64,000 nt of DNA, from contig NZ_CP025012.1 in the NCBI RefSeq assembly GCF_002953715.1, positions 124,001 to 188,000 on the forward strand. Direction: 5' to 3'. Below are positions 42,756-50,889 of this stretch, piece after piece (the first letter of the stretch is position 1; each line of letters starts with the position of its first letter). Origin of the DNA: Rhizobium leguminosarum (GTDB lineage: Bacteria > Pseudomonadota > Alphaproteobacteria > Rhizobiales > Rhizobiaceae). The position numbers were made by a program, and so were the translations under genes. The notes under the pieces were generated by a model, which did not search any database, was not told the DNA's origin, and saw only the letters and a list, made by a program, of their open reading frames with translations.

Positions 42756-42873
42756 GGCTTTGACATAAAAGGACGGTGCTTACAGCGCTAAGAGAGTCTC
42801 GCCGATGAAAAAAGGCAATGCGAGGGCCTCTCTAAGGCCGCACTCACACAAGCCCAAATGCCGGGAGATTTAC

Positions 42874-43908
42874 ATGAACACCTTCAAGCTCACTGTTGCC
42901 GCGCTCGCTGCAACCGCCGCTTTCGCTGGCGCTGCCGTCGCCCGCGACCAGATTCAGGTTGCTGGTTCGTCCACCGTCCTGCCTTACGCAAAGATCGTTG
43001 CCGAGTCCTTCGGCGAAACCTTCACCAACTTCAAGACGCCGGTCGTTGAATCCGGCGGTACGGGCGCTGGTCTGAAGGAATTCTGCAAGGGCGTTGGCGA
43101 AGACACCATCGACATTGCGAACGCCTCGCGTCCGATCAACAAGAACGAAGCCGAAGCCTGCAAGGCTGCCGGCGTAACCGACATCCAGGAAGTCAAGATC
43201 GGCTACGACGGCATCGTCTTCGCAACCGACGCTTCCAACCCTGACGTCGCCTACGTTCCTGCCGACATCTACAAGGCCCTCGCAGCCCAGGTCGTCGTCG
43301 ACGGCAAGCTCGTCGCCAACCCCTACAAGAAGTGGTCGGAAGTCAACCCGAAGCTTCCGGCTGTTGATATCGCTGCCTACATCCCGGGCGAAAAGCACGG
43401 CACCCGCGAAGTCTTCGAACAGAACGTTCTCGCCGCCGGCTGCAAGGCCTCTGGCGCAACCGACGTCATCGCCAAGGAAATCGCCGACAAGGCTGCCCAG
43501 GGCAAGGCCTGCGTCGCAGTCCGCAAGGACGGCGTTGCCGTTGACATCGACGGCGACTATCCGGAAACCCTCGCACGCATCGCCGCCAACAAGACCGGCG
43601 TCGGCGTATTCGGCCTTTCCTTCTACGAAAACAACGCCGACAAGCTCAAGGTTGCGAGCATGAGCGGTATCGTTCCGTCCACCGAAACGATCGCTAACGG
43701 CACCTACCCGGTTTCCCGCCCGCTGTTCTTCTACGTCAAGAAGGCACATCTCGGCGCCGTTCCGGGCCTGAAGGAATACGTCAACTTCTTCGTATCCGAC
43801 CAGATGATCGGCCCCGACAGCCCGCTCGTCGAATACGGCCTCGTTGCCGCTCCGGATGCCGAACGCGACGCGATCCGCAAGGACGTCGAAGCCGGCAAGT
43901 CCATGTAA
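42874..43908 (+). CDS. pstS: Phosphate ABC transporter substrate-binding protein PstS
   Basis: A 344-residue periplasmic phosphate-binding protein. The signal peptide MNTFKLTVAALAATAAFAGA ends at AVARDQ. Phosphate-ligand segments are VAGSSTVLPYAKIVAESF, VESGGTGAGLKEFCKGVGED and DIANASRPINKNEAEACK. It belongs to the cysteine-containing PstS type common in Alphaproteobacteria, longer in its C-terminal half than E. coli PstS. ATG at 42874 has GGGAG upstream; the frame extends to 42805 without logic. It leads the Pho-box-controlled operon. Confidence 0.95.
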   Translation: MNTFKLTVAALAATAAFAGAAVARDQIQVAGSSTVLPYAKIVAESFGETFTNFKTPVVESGGTGAGLKEFCKGVGEDTIDIANASRPINKNEAEACKAAGVTDIQEVKIGYDGIVFATDASNPDVAYVPADIYKALAAQVVVDGKLVANPYKKWSEVNPKLPAVDIAAYIPGEKHGTREVFEQNVLAAGCKASGATDVIAKEIADKAAQGKACVAVRKDGVAVDIDGDYPETLARIAANKTGVGVFGLSFYENNADKLKVASMSGIVPSTETIANGTYPVSRPLFFYVKKAHLGAVPGLKEYVNFFVSDQMIGPDSPLVEYGLVAAPDAERDAIRKDVEAGKSM

Positions 43909-43915
43909 TCACTCT

Positions 43916-43946
43916 GCCGGCGCGGTGCCTTTCAGCCCGCGCCGGC
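43916..43946 (+). other. Hairpin between pstS and pstC
   Basis: GCCGGCGCGG and CCGCGCCGGC form a 10-bp stem eight bases after the pstS stop, without a T-run. It probably stabilises the pstS part of the mRNA or partly stops transcription so that PstS is made in excess. Confidence 0.65.
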
Positions 43947-44079
43947 ATTGCCTTATGTCCCTGCGCGCCGGCGGTTCTGGAGTTGCAGGGTTGGAATTCC
44001 TTCTCCATGAGTGGAAGCTGAAGGCAGGCTGATGAAGCTGCCGGGCTTTTTGGGGGCTATGGGCCTGGGGACGTAACGA

Positions 44080-45561
44080 ATGAGCACATCCATCATACTT
44101 TTGTGCATTGTGGTGATCGGAGCCGCCGCCTATCTGGTCGCGCGCAACCGTGCCACGGCGCTTGCCGGAGGCCGATCCTCCGCATTGCATTCACGGCCGG
44201 CCTATTACGGCGCCTATGCGGCGATCTGGGCGGTTCTTCCCGCTCTCATCGTCCTTTGCCTCTGGCTCTCCATCAGCCCCGGCATCATCCAGTCCTCGGT
44301 TCGCAGCGCTGTCCCTGACGACATCAAGGCCCAAGCCTCGGTCGAGCAGGATCTTGGTTATTCGATGGTGGCGACGGTCGCCCGCGGCCTGACGATGCTG
44401 AGCGCGGATGAAGCTGCGGCGGTCTCCAGCGATCCGGCCGCCCTGCAGGCCAAGCTCCTCGAAAAGGGTGTGCCGCTTGCCGGCCAGCCGCTGCCTTACA
44501 TGCTCGACGCCGCCAAAAAGCTCAACGCCATGAGCATGACGAGCCGCATCGCCATGACGGCTGTTGTCTTCGCTCTCGCCATTGCCGGCGCCTTCTATGC
44601 GCTGCACTCCATCGCTCCGCGCTTCCGCGCCCGCAACAGGGTCGAGCGCGTCATGCTCTGGGGCCTGCTGCTCGCCTCCTCGATCGCCATTCTGACGACG
44701 ATCGGCATCGTGCTCTCCATGCTGTCGGAAGCCGCCCGCTTCTTTGCGGCCGTTCCGGCCATGGACTTCTTCTTCGGCACCGTCTGGGATCCGCGATTTG
44801 CCGGCGCCGGCAGCTCGTCCTTCGGCCAGTTCGGCCTGATCCCGCTGCTGCTCGGCACGATCTATATCGGCCTGGTCGCCATGCTGGTCGCCGTGCCGGT
44901 TGGCCTCTTTGCCGCCATCTACATGGCCGAATACGCCTCGATGAGGGTGCGCTCGATCGCCAAGCCGCTCCTCGAAGTGCTCGCCGGCATTCCGACGATC
45001 GTCTACGGCTTCTTCGCGCTCGTCACCGTCGGTCCGTTCCTGCGCGATTTCTCCGCCCAGATCAGCGGCCTTCTGTCCGGCAATTACGGCAATTTCATCC
45101 AGGCGCAGAGCGTTCTGACGGCCGGCATCGTCATGGGCATCATGCTGATCCCCTACGTGTCCTCGCTGTCGGACGACATCATCACCGCCGTGCCGCGCGC
45201 CCTGCGTGACGGTTCGCTCGGTCTTGGGGCCACACGCTCCGAAACCATCAAGAAAGTGGTTTTGCCGGCCGCTCTTCCCGGCATCGTCGGCGCATTGCTG
45301 ATGACGGCCTCGCGCGCCATCGGCGAAACCATGATCGTCGTGCTGGCCGCCGGTGTCGCCGCCCGCATCCAGATCAACCCCTTCGAGCCGATGACGACGG
45401 TGACCGTCAAGATCGTCAACCAGCTGACTGGCGACCTTGAGTTCACCTCGCCGCAGACGCTGGTTGCCTTTGCCCTTGGCATCACGCTGTTCTGCATCAC
45501 GCTTTGCCTCAATATCTATGCGCTCTACATCGTGCGCAAATACCGGGAGCAGTACGAATGA
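44080..45561 (+). CDS. pstC: Phosphate ABC transporter permease PstC
   Basis: A 493-residue permease, far longer than the ~320 residues of E. coli PstC. About 200 N-terminal residues with two or three extra membrane helices and an extracytoplasmic stretch (QASVEQDLGYSMVATVARGL) precede the normal domain. That domain shows YMAEYASMRVRSIAKPLLEV, LAGIPTIVYGFFALVTVGPF and the coupling loop ALRDGSLGLGATRSETIKKV. It pairs with PstA in the inner membrane. Its TGA overlaps the pstA ATG (ATGA). Long PstC versions are usual in rhizobia. Confidence 0.93.
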   Translation: MSTSIILLCIVVIGAAAYLVARNRATALAGGRSSALHSRPAYYGAYAAIWAVLPALIVLCLWLSISPGIIQSSVRSAVPDDIKAQASVEQDLGYSMVATVARGLTMLSADEAAAVSSDPAALQAKLLEKGVPLAGQPLPYMLDAAKKLNAMSMTSRIAMTAVVFALAIAGAFYALHSIAPRFRARNRVERVMLWGLLLASSIAILTTIGIVLSMLSEAARFFAAVPAMDFFFGTVWDPRFAGAGSSSFGQFGLIPLLLGTIYIGLVAMLVAVPVGLFAAIYMAEYASMRVRSIAKPLLEVLAGIPTIVYGFFALVTVGPFLRDFSAQISGLLSGNYGNFIQAQSVLTAGIVMGIMLIPYVSSLSDDIITAVPRALRDGSLGLGATRSETIKKVVLPAALPGIVGALLMTASRAIGETMIVVLAAGVAARIQINPFEPMTTVTVKIVNQLTGDLEFTSPQTLVAFALGITLFCITLCLNIYALYIVRKYREQYE

Positions 45562-46880
45562 CGGATATTGTTTCTCCCACATCAGGCGTCACCGTTTCCA
45601 AGGCGCCAGTGCGCCGCGATATCGGCATCAAGCGCCGCTACGCCGCCGAGCGCCGGTTCCAGGCCTATGGCATCGCCGCCATCACCTTCGGTCTCGTCTT
45701 CCTCTTCATCCTGCTGTGGACGGTGATCGGCAAAGGCTACACCGCCTTCCAGCAGACGGCGATTACCCTGCCGATCGAATTCTCCGAGAAGACGATCGAC
45801 CCGAACAATAAGCGGGCGACCGACCCTTCGGTGCTGATCGCCGCCAACTATCCGGTTCTCCTGCGCGACGCGATCGTCAAGCAGCTGAACGTCAATGCCT
45901 CGAGCCGTCCCGATGTGCGCGATGCATCCGCCATGCTCTCCAAGGGTGCGCCGGTCCAGCTGCGCGACATGGTCGTCGCCGATCCGTCGCTCATTGGCAA
46001 GACGGTCAATGTCACGGTGCTCGCCGACGCCAATGTCGACAGCGCCAACAAGGGTCAGATCGACCTGTCGGTCGATGAGAAGAACCGCAAGGTCAACGAC
46101 AAGCAGGTTGCCTGGATGAACGAGCTGAAGGCGAGCGGCGCTCTCCACAAGCAGTTCAACACCGGCCTCTTCGTCAACGGCAATTCCAGCCGTCCGGAGG
46201 CCGCGGGCCTTGGCGTCGCCCTGATCGGCTCGCTCTATCTGATGCTGATCGTGCTCGTGCTCGCTCTGCCGATCGGCGTCGCCGCCTCGATCTATCTCGA
46301 GGAGTTCGCGCCGAAGAACAAGCTGACGGACCTGATCGAGGTCAATATCAACAACCTCGCCGCGGTCCCTTCGATCGTCTACGGCCTGCTCGGTCTTTCC
46401 GTCTTCATCAACTTCATCGGCCTGCCGCGCTCGGCTTCGCTGGTCGGTGGCCTGGTGCTGACGCTGATGACCCTGCCGACCATCATCATCGCCACGCGTG
46501 CGGCACTGCGCGCCGTGCCGCCGTCGATCCGCGCCGCAGCGCTCGGCCTCGGGGCGTCGAAGATGCAGATGGTGTTCCACCACGTTCTGCCGCTCGCCAT
46601 GCCCGGCATCCTCACCGGCACGATCATCGGCCTGGCGCATGCGCTCGGCGAAACCGCGCCGCTGCTCTTGATCGGCATGGTCGCCTTCGTCGCCAACGCG
46701 CCGACGACACCGCTCGATCCCTCGACGGCTCTGCCCGTACAGGTCTATATGTGGGCCAACGAGGCCGAACGTGCCTTCGTTGAGCGTACTTCGGGTGCCA
46801 TCATCGTCCTGCTCCTGTTTCTGATCGTCATGAACATGGGCGCCATCCTCTTGCGTCGTCGCTTCGAGCGCCGCTGGTAA
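45558..46880 (+). CDS. pstA: Phosphate ABC transporter permease PstA
   Basis: A 440-residue permease, longer than E. coli PstA (296). The extra N-terminal part (DUF3333-like, ~1-200) has one membrane helix and a periplasmic domain (DPSVLIAANYPVLLRDAIVK). The conserved permease region follows: IYLEEFAPKNKLTDLIEVNI, NNLAAVPSIVYGLLGLSVF and RAAALGLGASKMQMVFHHVL. The start is fixed by the ATGA overlap with pstC. With PstC it forms the phosphate channel. Confidence 0.94.
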   Translation: MTDIVSPTSGVTVSKAPVRRDIGIKRRYAAERRFQAYGIAAITFGLVFLFILLWTVIGKGYTAFQQTAITLPIEFSEKTIDPNNKRATDPSVLIAANYPVLLRDAIVKQLNVNASSRPDVRDASAMLSKGAPVQLRDMVVADPSLIGKTVNVTVLADANVDSANKGQIDLSVDEKNRKVNDKQVAWMNELKASGALHKQFNTGLFVNGNSSRPEAAGLGVALIGSLYLMLIVLVLALPIGVAASIYLEEFAPKNKLTDLIEVNINNLAAVPSIVYGLLGLSVFINFIGLPRSASLVGGLVLTLMTLPTIIIATRAALRAVPPSIRAAALGLGASKMQMVFHHVLPLAMPGILTGTIIGLAHALGETAPLLLIGMVAFVANAPTTPLDPSTALPVQVYMWANEAERAFVERTSGAIIVLLLFLIVMNMGAILLRRRFERRW

Positions 46881-46895
46881 ACGGAGTTAAACATC

Positions 46896-47711
46896 ATGAA
46901 TATGTTGACGGAAGCTGCAGTTGAAAAGGCGCTGGATCACAAGATGAGCAACGTCCCGTATAAGATGATCGGAAAGGATGTCTCGGTTTACTACGGCGAG
47001 AAGCGCGCGCTTTTCGATGTGAACCTGAACGTCCGCGAAAACACCGTAACCGCCCTGATCGGCCCGTCCGGCTGCGGCAAGTCGACCTTCCTGCGGAGCC
47101 TCAACCGCATGAACGACACGATCGACGGCTGCCGCGTCACCGGCAAGATTACCCTCGACACCGACGATATCTATGATCCCGATATCGACGTCGTCGAACT
47201 TCGCGCCCGCGTCGGCATGGTCTTTCAGAAGCCGAACCCGTTCCCGAAGACGATCTATGAAAACGTCTCCTACGGCCCGCGCATCCATGGCCTTGCCAAG
47301 TCGAAGGCCGATCTCGACCAGATCGTCGAGACCAGCCTGCACCGCGCCGGTCTCTGGAACGAAGTCAAGGACCGCCTGCACGAGTCCGGCACCGGCCTGT
47401 CGGGCGGTCAGCAGCAGCGCCTCTGCATTGCCCGTGCCGTCGCCGTCAGCCCTGAAGTCATCCTGATGGACGAGCCCTGCTCGGCGCTCGACCCGATCGC
47501 CACCGCCAAGGTCGAGGAGCTGATCCACGAGCTGCGCGAGAACTACACGATCGTCATCGTCACCCACTCCATGCAGCAGGCCGCGCGCGTCTCGCAGCGC
47601 ACCGCCATGTTCCACCTCGGCAATCTCGTCGAGGAGAACGACACCGACAAGATGTTCACCAATCCCGACGATCCGCGCACCCAGGACTACATCATGGGTC
47701 GCTTCGGCTGA
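46896..47711 (+). CDS. pstB: Phosphate ABC transporter ATP-binding protein PstB
   Basis: A 271-residue ATPase with the usual PstB length. Walker A is [20 protein letters not shown]. The PstB-specific [20 protein letters not shown] and [20 protein letters not shown] follow. The signature is [17 protein letters not shown] and Walker [16 protein letters not shown]. It energises PstCA and, with PhoU, signals phosphate status to PhoR. It starts 15 bp after pstA. Confidence 0.97.
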   Translation: MNMLTEAAVEKALDHKMSNVPYKMIGKDVSVYYGEKRALFDVNLNVRENTVTALIGPSGCGKSTFLRSLNRMNDTIDGCRVTGKITLDTDDIYDPDIDVVELRARVGMVFQKPNPFPKTIYENVSYGPRIHGLAKSKADLDQIVETSLHRAGLWNEVKDRLHESGTGLSGGQQQRLCIARAVAVSPEVILMDEPCSALDPIATAKVEELIHELRENYTIVIVTHSMQQAARVSQRTAMFHLGNLVEENDTDKMFTNPDDPRTQDYIMGRFG

Positions 47712-47755
47712 TTTTGGCGTCACCAAGCCTTTCCGTTATTCGAGGATAAAGCCCC

Positions 47756-48469
47756 ATGGCATCGACACATATTTATTCTGCCTATGATGATGATCTGAAG
47801 TTCCTGTCCAGGCGGATTTCCGAAATGGGCGGCCTGGCCGAGCAGATGGTCGCCGAAGCCGTGCGGGCGCTGGTCAACGGCGATACCGCGCTGGCGCAGA
47901 AGGTCATCTCCGACGATGTGATCCTCGATCACGCCGAACGCGAAATCGGCGACAAGGCGATCGTCACCATCGCCCGCCGCCAGCCGATGGCCGCGGACCT
48001 GCGCGAAATCATGGGTTCGATCCGCATCGCCGCCGATCTCGAACGTGTCGGCGACCTCGGCAAGAACACTGCCAAGCGCGTCATCGCCGTCCAAAGCACC
48101 GGCGTTCCCCGCAAGCTCGCCCGCGGCCTCGAGCACCTGTCCGAGCTGGCGCTCGTCCAGCTCAAGGAAGTGCTCGACGTCTACACCAATCGTTCCGCCG
48201 ACAAGGCGAATGCGATCCGCGAACGCGATAACGAGATCGACGCGATGTACACCTCGCTGTTTCGCGAGCTCCTGACCTACATGATGGAAGATCCGCGCAA
48301 CATCACCAGCTGCACGCATCTTCTCTTCTGCGCCAAGAACATCGAGCGCATCGGCGACCACGCTACCAACATCGCCGAGACGATCTTTTACATGACGACA
48401 GGCGCGCAGCCGGAAGGCGACCGTCCGAAGGACGACAGCGCCAATACCGTCGGCGCGGTCACCGAATAA
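47756..48469 (+). CDS. phoU: Phosphate signalling protein PhoU
   Basis: A 237-residue two-repeat, all-helical protein. Each repeat carries the metal-binding pattern: first DLREIMGSIRIAADLERVGD, second ITSCTHLLFCAKNIERIGDH followed by ATNIAETIFY. PhoU restrains PhoR-PhoB signalling and Pst uptake when phosphate is ample. The gene is 44 bp after pstB, in the usual operon position. Confidence 0.96.
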   Translation: MASTHIYSAYDDDLKFLSRRISEMGGLAEQMVAEAVRALVNGDTALAQKVISDDVILDHAEREIGDKAIVTIARRQPMAADLREIMGSIRIAADLERVGDLGKNTAKRVIAVQSTGVPRKLARGLEHLSELALVQLKEVLDVYTNRSADKANAIRERDNEIDAMYTSLFRELLTYMMEDPRNITSCTHLLFCAKNIERIGDHATNIAETIFYMTTGAQPEGDRPKDDSANTVGAVTE

Positions 48470-48484
48470 CCGCCCACACCGCCG

Positions 48485-48514
48485 CTTGCGTGCGCGCCCA
48501 TCCGGGCGCGCAAG
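48485..48514 (+). other. GC-rich hairpin between phoU and phoB
   Basis: CTTGCGTGCGCGCCC-atc-CGGGCGCGCAAG forms a long stem 15 bases after the phoU stop; the following bases are not T-rich. It is a possible partial terminator separating phoB output from pst expression. Confidence 0.6.
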
Positions 48515-48600
48515 AGGTCGCAGCCAATTCTGATTTTGCGCAGGATGCATTGCTTAAATCACCCCCGGTTTAAGGATCATGCGCGAGGAGACCGACACGC

Positions 48601-49284
48601 ATGATCCCGAGAGTTGCAGTTGTTGAAGACGAGGAAGCCCTCAGCGTGCTTCTTCGCTACAATCTCGAAGCGGAAGGCTTCGAGGTCGATACCATCCTTC
48701 GTGGCGACGAAGCCGAAATGCGGCTTCAGGAGCGCACGCCCGATCTGCTCATCCTCGATTGGATGCTGCCCGGCGTCTCCGGCATCGAGCTCTGCCGGCG
48801 CCTGCGCATGCGGCCGGAAACCGAGCGCCTGCCGATCATCATGCTGACGGCGCGCGGCGAGGAGAGCGAGCGCGTCCGCGGATTGTCGACGGGCGCCGAC
48901 GATTATGTCGTCAAGCCCTTCTCGACCCCCGAGCTCGTTGCCCGCGTCAAGGCGATGCTGCGTCGCGCCCGTCCCGAGGTGCTGTCGACGGTGCTGAAAT
49001 GCGGGGACATCGAGCTCGACCGCGAGACCCATCGCGTCCATCGCAAGACCCGCGAAGTCCGCCTCGGCCCCACCGAATTCCGCCTGCTGGAATTCCTGAT
49101 GTCGTCGCCGGGCCGGGTCTTCTCCCGCTCGCAGCTTCTCGACGGCGTCTGGGGCCACGATATCTATGTCGACGAGCGCACCGTCGACGTCCATGTCGGC
49201 CGCCTGCGCAAGGCGCTGAATTTCTCCAACATGCAGGACGTCATCCGCACCGTCCGCGGCGCCGGTTATTCGATGGAAGCCTGA
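48601..49284 (+). CDS. phoB: Phosphate response regulator PhoB
   Basis: A 227-residue OmpR-class regulator. The receiver has the acidic pair in VAVVEDEEALSVLLRYNL, the phosphoacceptor Asp in LLILDWMLPGVSGIELCRRL, and the Thr/Lys switch in IIMLTARGEESERV and DDYVVKPFSTPEL. The winged-helix domain shows LGPTEFRLLEFLMSSPGRVF and VDERTVDVHVGRLRKALN. It activates Pho-box promoters such as the one before pstS. GAGGAGACC lies before the ATG. Confidence 0.97.
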   Translation: MIPRVAVVEDEEALSVLLRYNLEAEGFEVDTILRGDEAEMRLQERTPDLLILDWMLPGVSGIELCRRLRMRPETERLPIIMLTARGEESERVRGLSTGADDYVVKPFSTPELVARVKAMLRRARPEVLSTVLKCGDIELDRETHRVHRKTREVRLGPTEFRLLEFLMSSPGRVFSRSQLLDGVWGHDIYVDERTVDVHVGRLRKALNFSNMQDVIRTVRGAGYSMEA

Positions 49285-49413
49285 GGGCTGGTGGTGACAG
49301 TGTGCCGCGTTTTTGCGCCCGGTTCGGGGCGGCTCATTGGGTTGCTGCCTGCGGAGTTGAGGGTTCCATATTCCGGCACGCATCGCTGTATTTGCCCCGT
49401 ACGTTCCCCCACA

Positions 49414-49446
49414 CTCCGTCATCCTCGGCCTTGAGCCGAGGATCCA
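49414..49446. repeat. Right terminal inverted repeat of GIY-YIG unit copy 2
   Basis: Same sequence as the right end of copy 1 (CTCCGTCATCCTCGGC... on the plus strand), with a 9-bp stem and CTTGA loop. Confidence 0.85.
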
Positions 49447-49493
49447 TGCGGCGAGCGTTGCGAGAAAGGCGATGGCATCCGCGCAGCCCGACC

Positions 49494-49778
49494 TCACCAC
49501 AGCGTAAGATAGAGATCGTTCCATTCGGGATTCATGGCCTCGACAAGATCGATCTTCCATTGCCGGTACCAGCGCTTCAACGATTTCTCGCGCTGGATCG
49601 CGCTACCGATATCCCAATGTTCGTCGTACCAGACGAGGCGGGTGCAGCCGTATTTCCATGCAAATCCCGGCGTCAGCCCCTCGCGGTGCTCATAGATGCG
49701 ACGCTCCAGATCGGATGTCACGCCGATATAGAGCGTGCCGTTTTTCTGGTTGGTCACGATGTAAACATATCCCGCCAT
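49494..49778 (-). CDS. GIY-YIG nuclease family protein (copy 2)
   Basis: 94 residues, identical in protein and, by my reading, in DNA to the gene at 9320-9604, with the same GYVYIVTN / LYIGVTSDLERRIYEH active site. An open frame continues upstream to 49970 through the hairpin and the gcrA terminator, which is not a credible start. Complete identity of synonymous positions 40 kb apart means recent duplication or gene conversion. Confidence 0.85.
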   Translation of the reverse strand: MAGYVYIVTNQKNGTLYIGVTSDLERRIYEHREGLTPGFAWKYGCTRLVWYDEHWDIGSAIQREKSLKRWYRQWKIDLVEAMNPEWNDLYLTLW

Positions 49779-49798
49779 GCAGGCAGAGTGCTTGTGCC

Positions 49799-49831
49799 TG
49801 GATCCTCGGGTCGAGCCCGAGGATGACGGAG
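49799..49831. repeat. Left terminal inverted repeat of GIY-YIG unit copy 2
   Basis: On the minus strand it begins CTCCGTCATCCTCGGGC and folds with a 9-bp stem around CTCGA. It shares the outer nine and final five bases with the other three ends. Confidence 0.85.
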
Positions 49832-49880
49832 CGCGGGGGAAACTAGAGCAAAAAAACTCTGAGCACTTCCATCCGCGCAT

Positions 49881-49907
49881 AAAAAAACGGGCCACTCGGC
49901 CCGTTTT
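49881..49907 (-). terminator. Intrinsic terminator of gcrA
   Basis: On the minus strand ACGGGCC-GAGT-GGCCCGT is followed by TTTTTTTA, 29 bases after the gcrA stop. The A-rich 5' side makes it potentially bidirectional. Confidence 0.88.
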
Positions 49908-49935
49908 CTGCATTCTAACGATGGTCAGCCCGCGT

Positions 49936-50469
49936 TCAGCTGGCCCGCGCTGCCGCCCGGCGGCGTTCATTCACCGGCTGGTAGGCGAGCTTCTGGTGAT
50001 AGCTGCAATAAGGCGAATTGTCGGGGGACTCGCAGCCGCAGAAATGGAAGTCGTCCTTCAGCGGATCGCCGACCGGCCACTTGCAGGTGCGCTCGGTCAG
50101 TTCCGTCAGGCCGAGGCGGCGCGAAATCGGCACCACCACGTTGCCTCTCGGCGCGTATTCCATTTCCTCGATCGTTTCGATCTCGATCTCTTCCTTCAGC
50201 ATCGTCGCGCCCTGCTGGCGGGTAACGGTGCGGGTGGTGATGCGAGAGGCGAAGTTCGGCGCGCGCGGCGCCGATGTATTGCGCTTCGGCGTTCGCGCCG
50301 CGGTGTTTGTGCCGCCGGCCTTGGCACGGCCGGGAAGGCACAGCCGGTGCACTTTGCCGATGACCGCGTTTCTGCTGACTCCGCCAAGTTGTGCCGCGAT
50401 CTGGCTGGCGCTCAGTCCTTCGGCCCAAAGTTTCTTGAGTTTCTCGACCCGCTCGTCTGTCCAGTTCAT
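49936..50469 (-). CDS. gcrA: Cell-cycle regulator GcrA
   Basis: A 177-residue GcrA protein. The N-terminal HTH (MNWTDERVEKLKKLWAEG, LSASQIAAQLGGVSRNAVIG, KVHRLCLPGRAK) is highly typical. The C-terminal sigma-70-contacting part contains TERTCKWPVGDPLKDDFHFC and ending CSYHQKLAYQP with conserved cysteines. GcrA is a sigma-70 cofactor acting at promoters with CcrM-methylated GANTC sites and controls cell-cycle genes in Alphaproteobacteria. ATG at 50469 replaces a spurious longer frame to 50553. Its own upstream region is unusually rich in GANTC. Confidence 0.95.
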   Translation of the reverse strand: MNWTDERVEKLKKLWAEGLSASQIAAQLGGVSRNAVIGKVHRLCLPGRAKAGGTNTAARTPKRNTSAPRAPNFASRITTRTVTRQQGATMLKEEIEIETIEEMEYAPRGNVVVPISRRLGLTELTERTCKWPVGDPLKDDFHFCGCESPDNSPYCSYHQKLAYQPVNERRRAAARAS

Positions 50470-50585
50470 GCCCTGTCTCCACCTTTTGCGTTGGTGATGG
50501 CAGAATCCCTCACCGTTGTCCCGGGAGCTCCGAAACAAGAAACGCTTGATCAATTTTGGTGACTAGTTCCGCCGCATGCAGTCTA

Positions 50586-50602
50586 GTAATTGATCTTTAA
50601 CC
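50586..50602. promoter_or_regulatory. Candidate CtrA-binding site upstream of gcrA
   Basis: GTAA-N7-TTAACC differs by one base from the CtrA consensus TTAA-N7-TTAAC. It lies 117 bp upstream of the gcrA start, beside the GANTC cluster. CtrA represses gcrA in Caulobacter, which makes the position reasonable. Confidence 0.4.
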
Positions 50603-50614
50603 TAGTGTGAGCCT

Positions 50615-50651
50615 GACTCCGTGACAAGAGTCGCATGAATCCGGATGAATC
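50615..50651. promoter_or_regulatory. Cluster of four GANTC (CcrM methylation) sites
   Basis: GACTC 50615-50619, GAGTC 50628-50632, GAATC 50637-50641 and GAATC 50647-50651: four sites in 37 bp in the divergent gcrA-argD region. Chance expectation is about one per 256 bp. Confidence 0.75.
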
Positions 50652-50767
50652 GAATTCGTAGTTTTCCCCAACTTGCTGCCCCTGCGTGGCATTTCTGCAA
50701 TAATGCCTGTTGAAGACTGAAAATGCCGCTGTACACCTGTGCTGCATACGCTAAGGGCGCCGTTTTG

Positions 50768-50825
50768 TTGACATTGCAGCGCGAAAAGGAAATAGTGCCA
50801 CTCGCCGCCGCAAGGCGGCATTTTT
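50768..50825 (+). promoter_or_regulatory. Promoter-like hexamers directly followed by a terminator-like hairpin before argD
   Basis: TTGACA (50768-50773), 17-bp spacer, AATAGT (50791-50796). At 50804-50819 GCCGCC-GCAA-GGCGGC is followed by ATTTTTG. A transcript starting here would meet the hairpin within about 20 bases, 65 bp before the argD ATG. Confidence 0.45.
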
Positions 50826-50889
50826 GATTTTTCGGGCCTGGTTTCCTTAGCCGGAGTCATTGCCCGGCAACTTTGATGGAGATCGCGCC

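Larger units (their letters stand above)
49414..49831 (-). mobile_element. GIY-YIG hairpin-TIR unit, copy 2 (418 bp)
   Basis: The same 418-bp architecture as 9267-9684 but inverted. Its 33-bp terminal repeats are 49799-49831 (left end of the unit) and 49414-49446 (right end). The left end here combines CCTCGGG/CCCGAGG stem pairs with a CTCGA loop, so it differs from copy 1 yet still pairs fully. The right end and the gene are identical in both copies as far as compared. It lies between phoB and the gcrA terminator. Confidence 0.75.

Noticed and set aside
49779..49970. N-terminal extension of the second GIY-YIG protein
   Set aside because: The extension reads through the terminal hairpin and the gcrA terminator and is not shared with the first copy.
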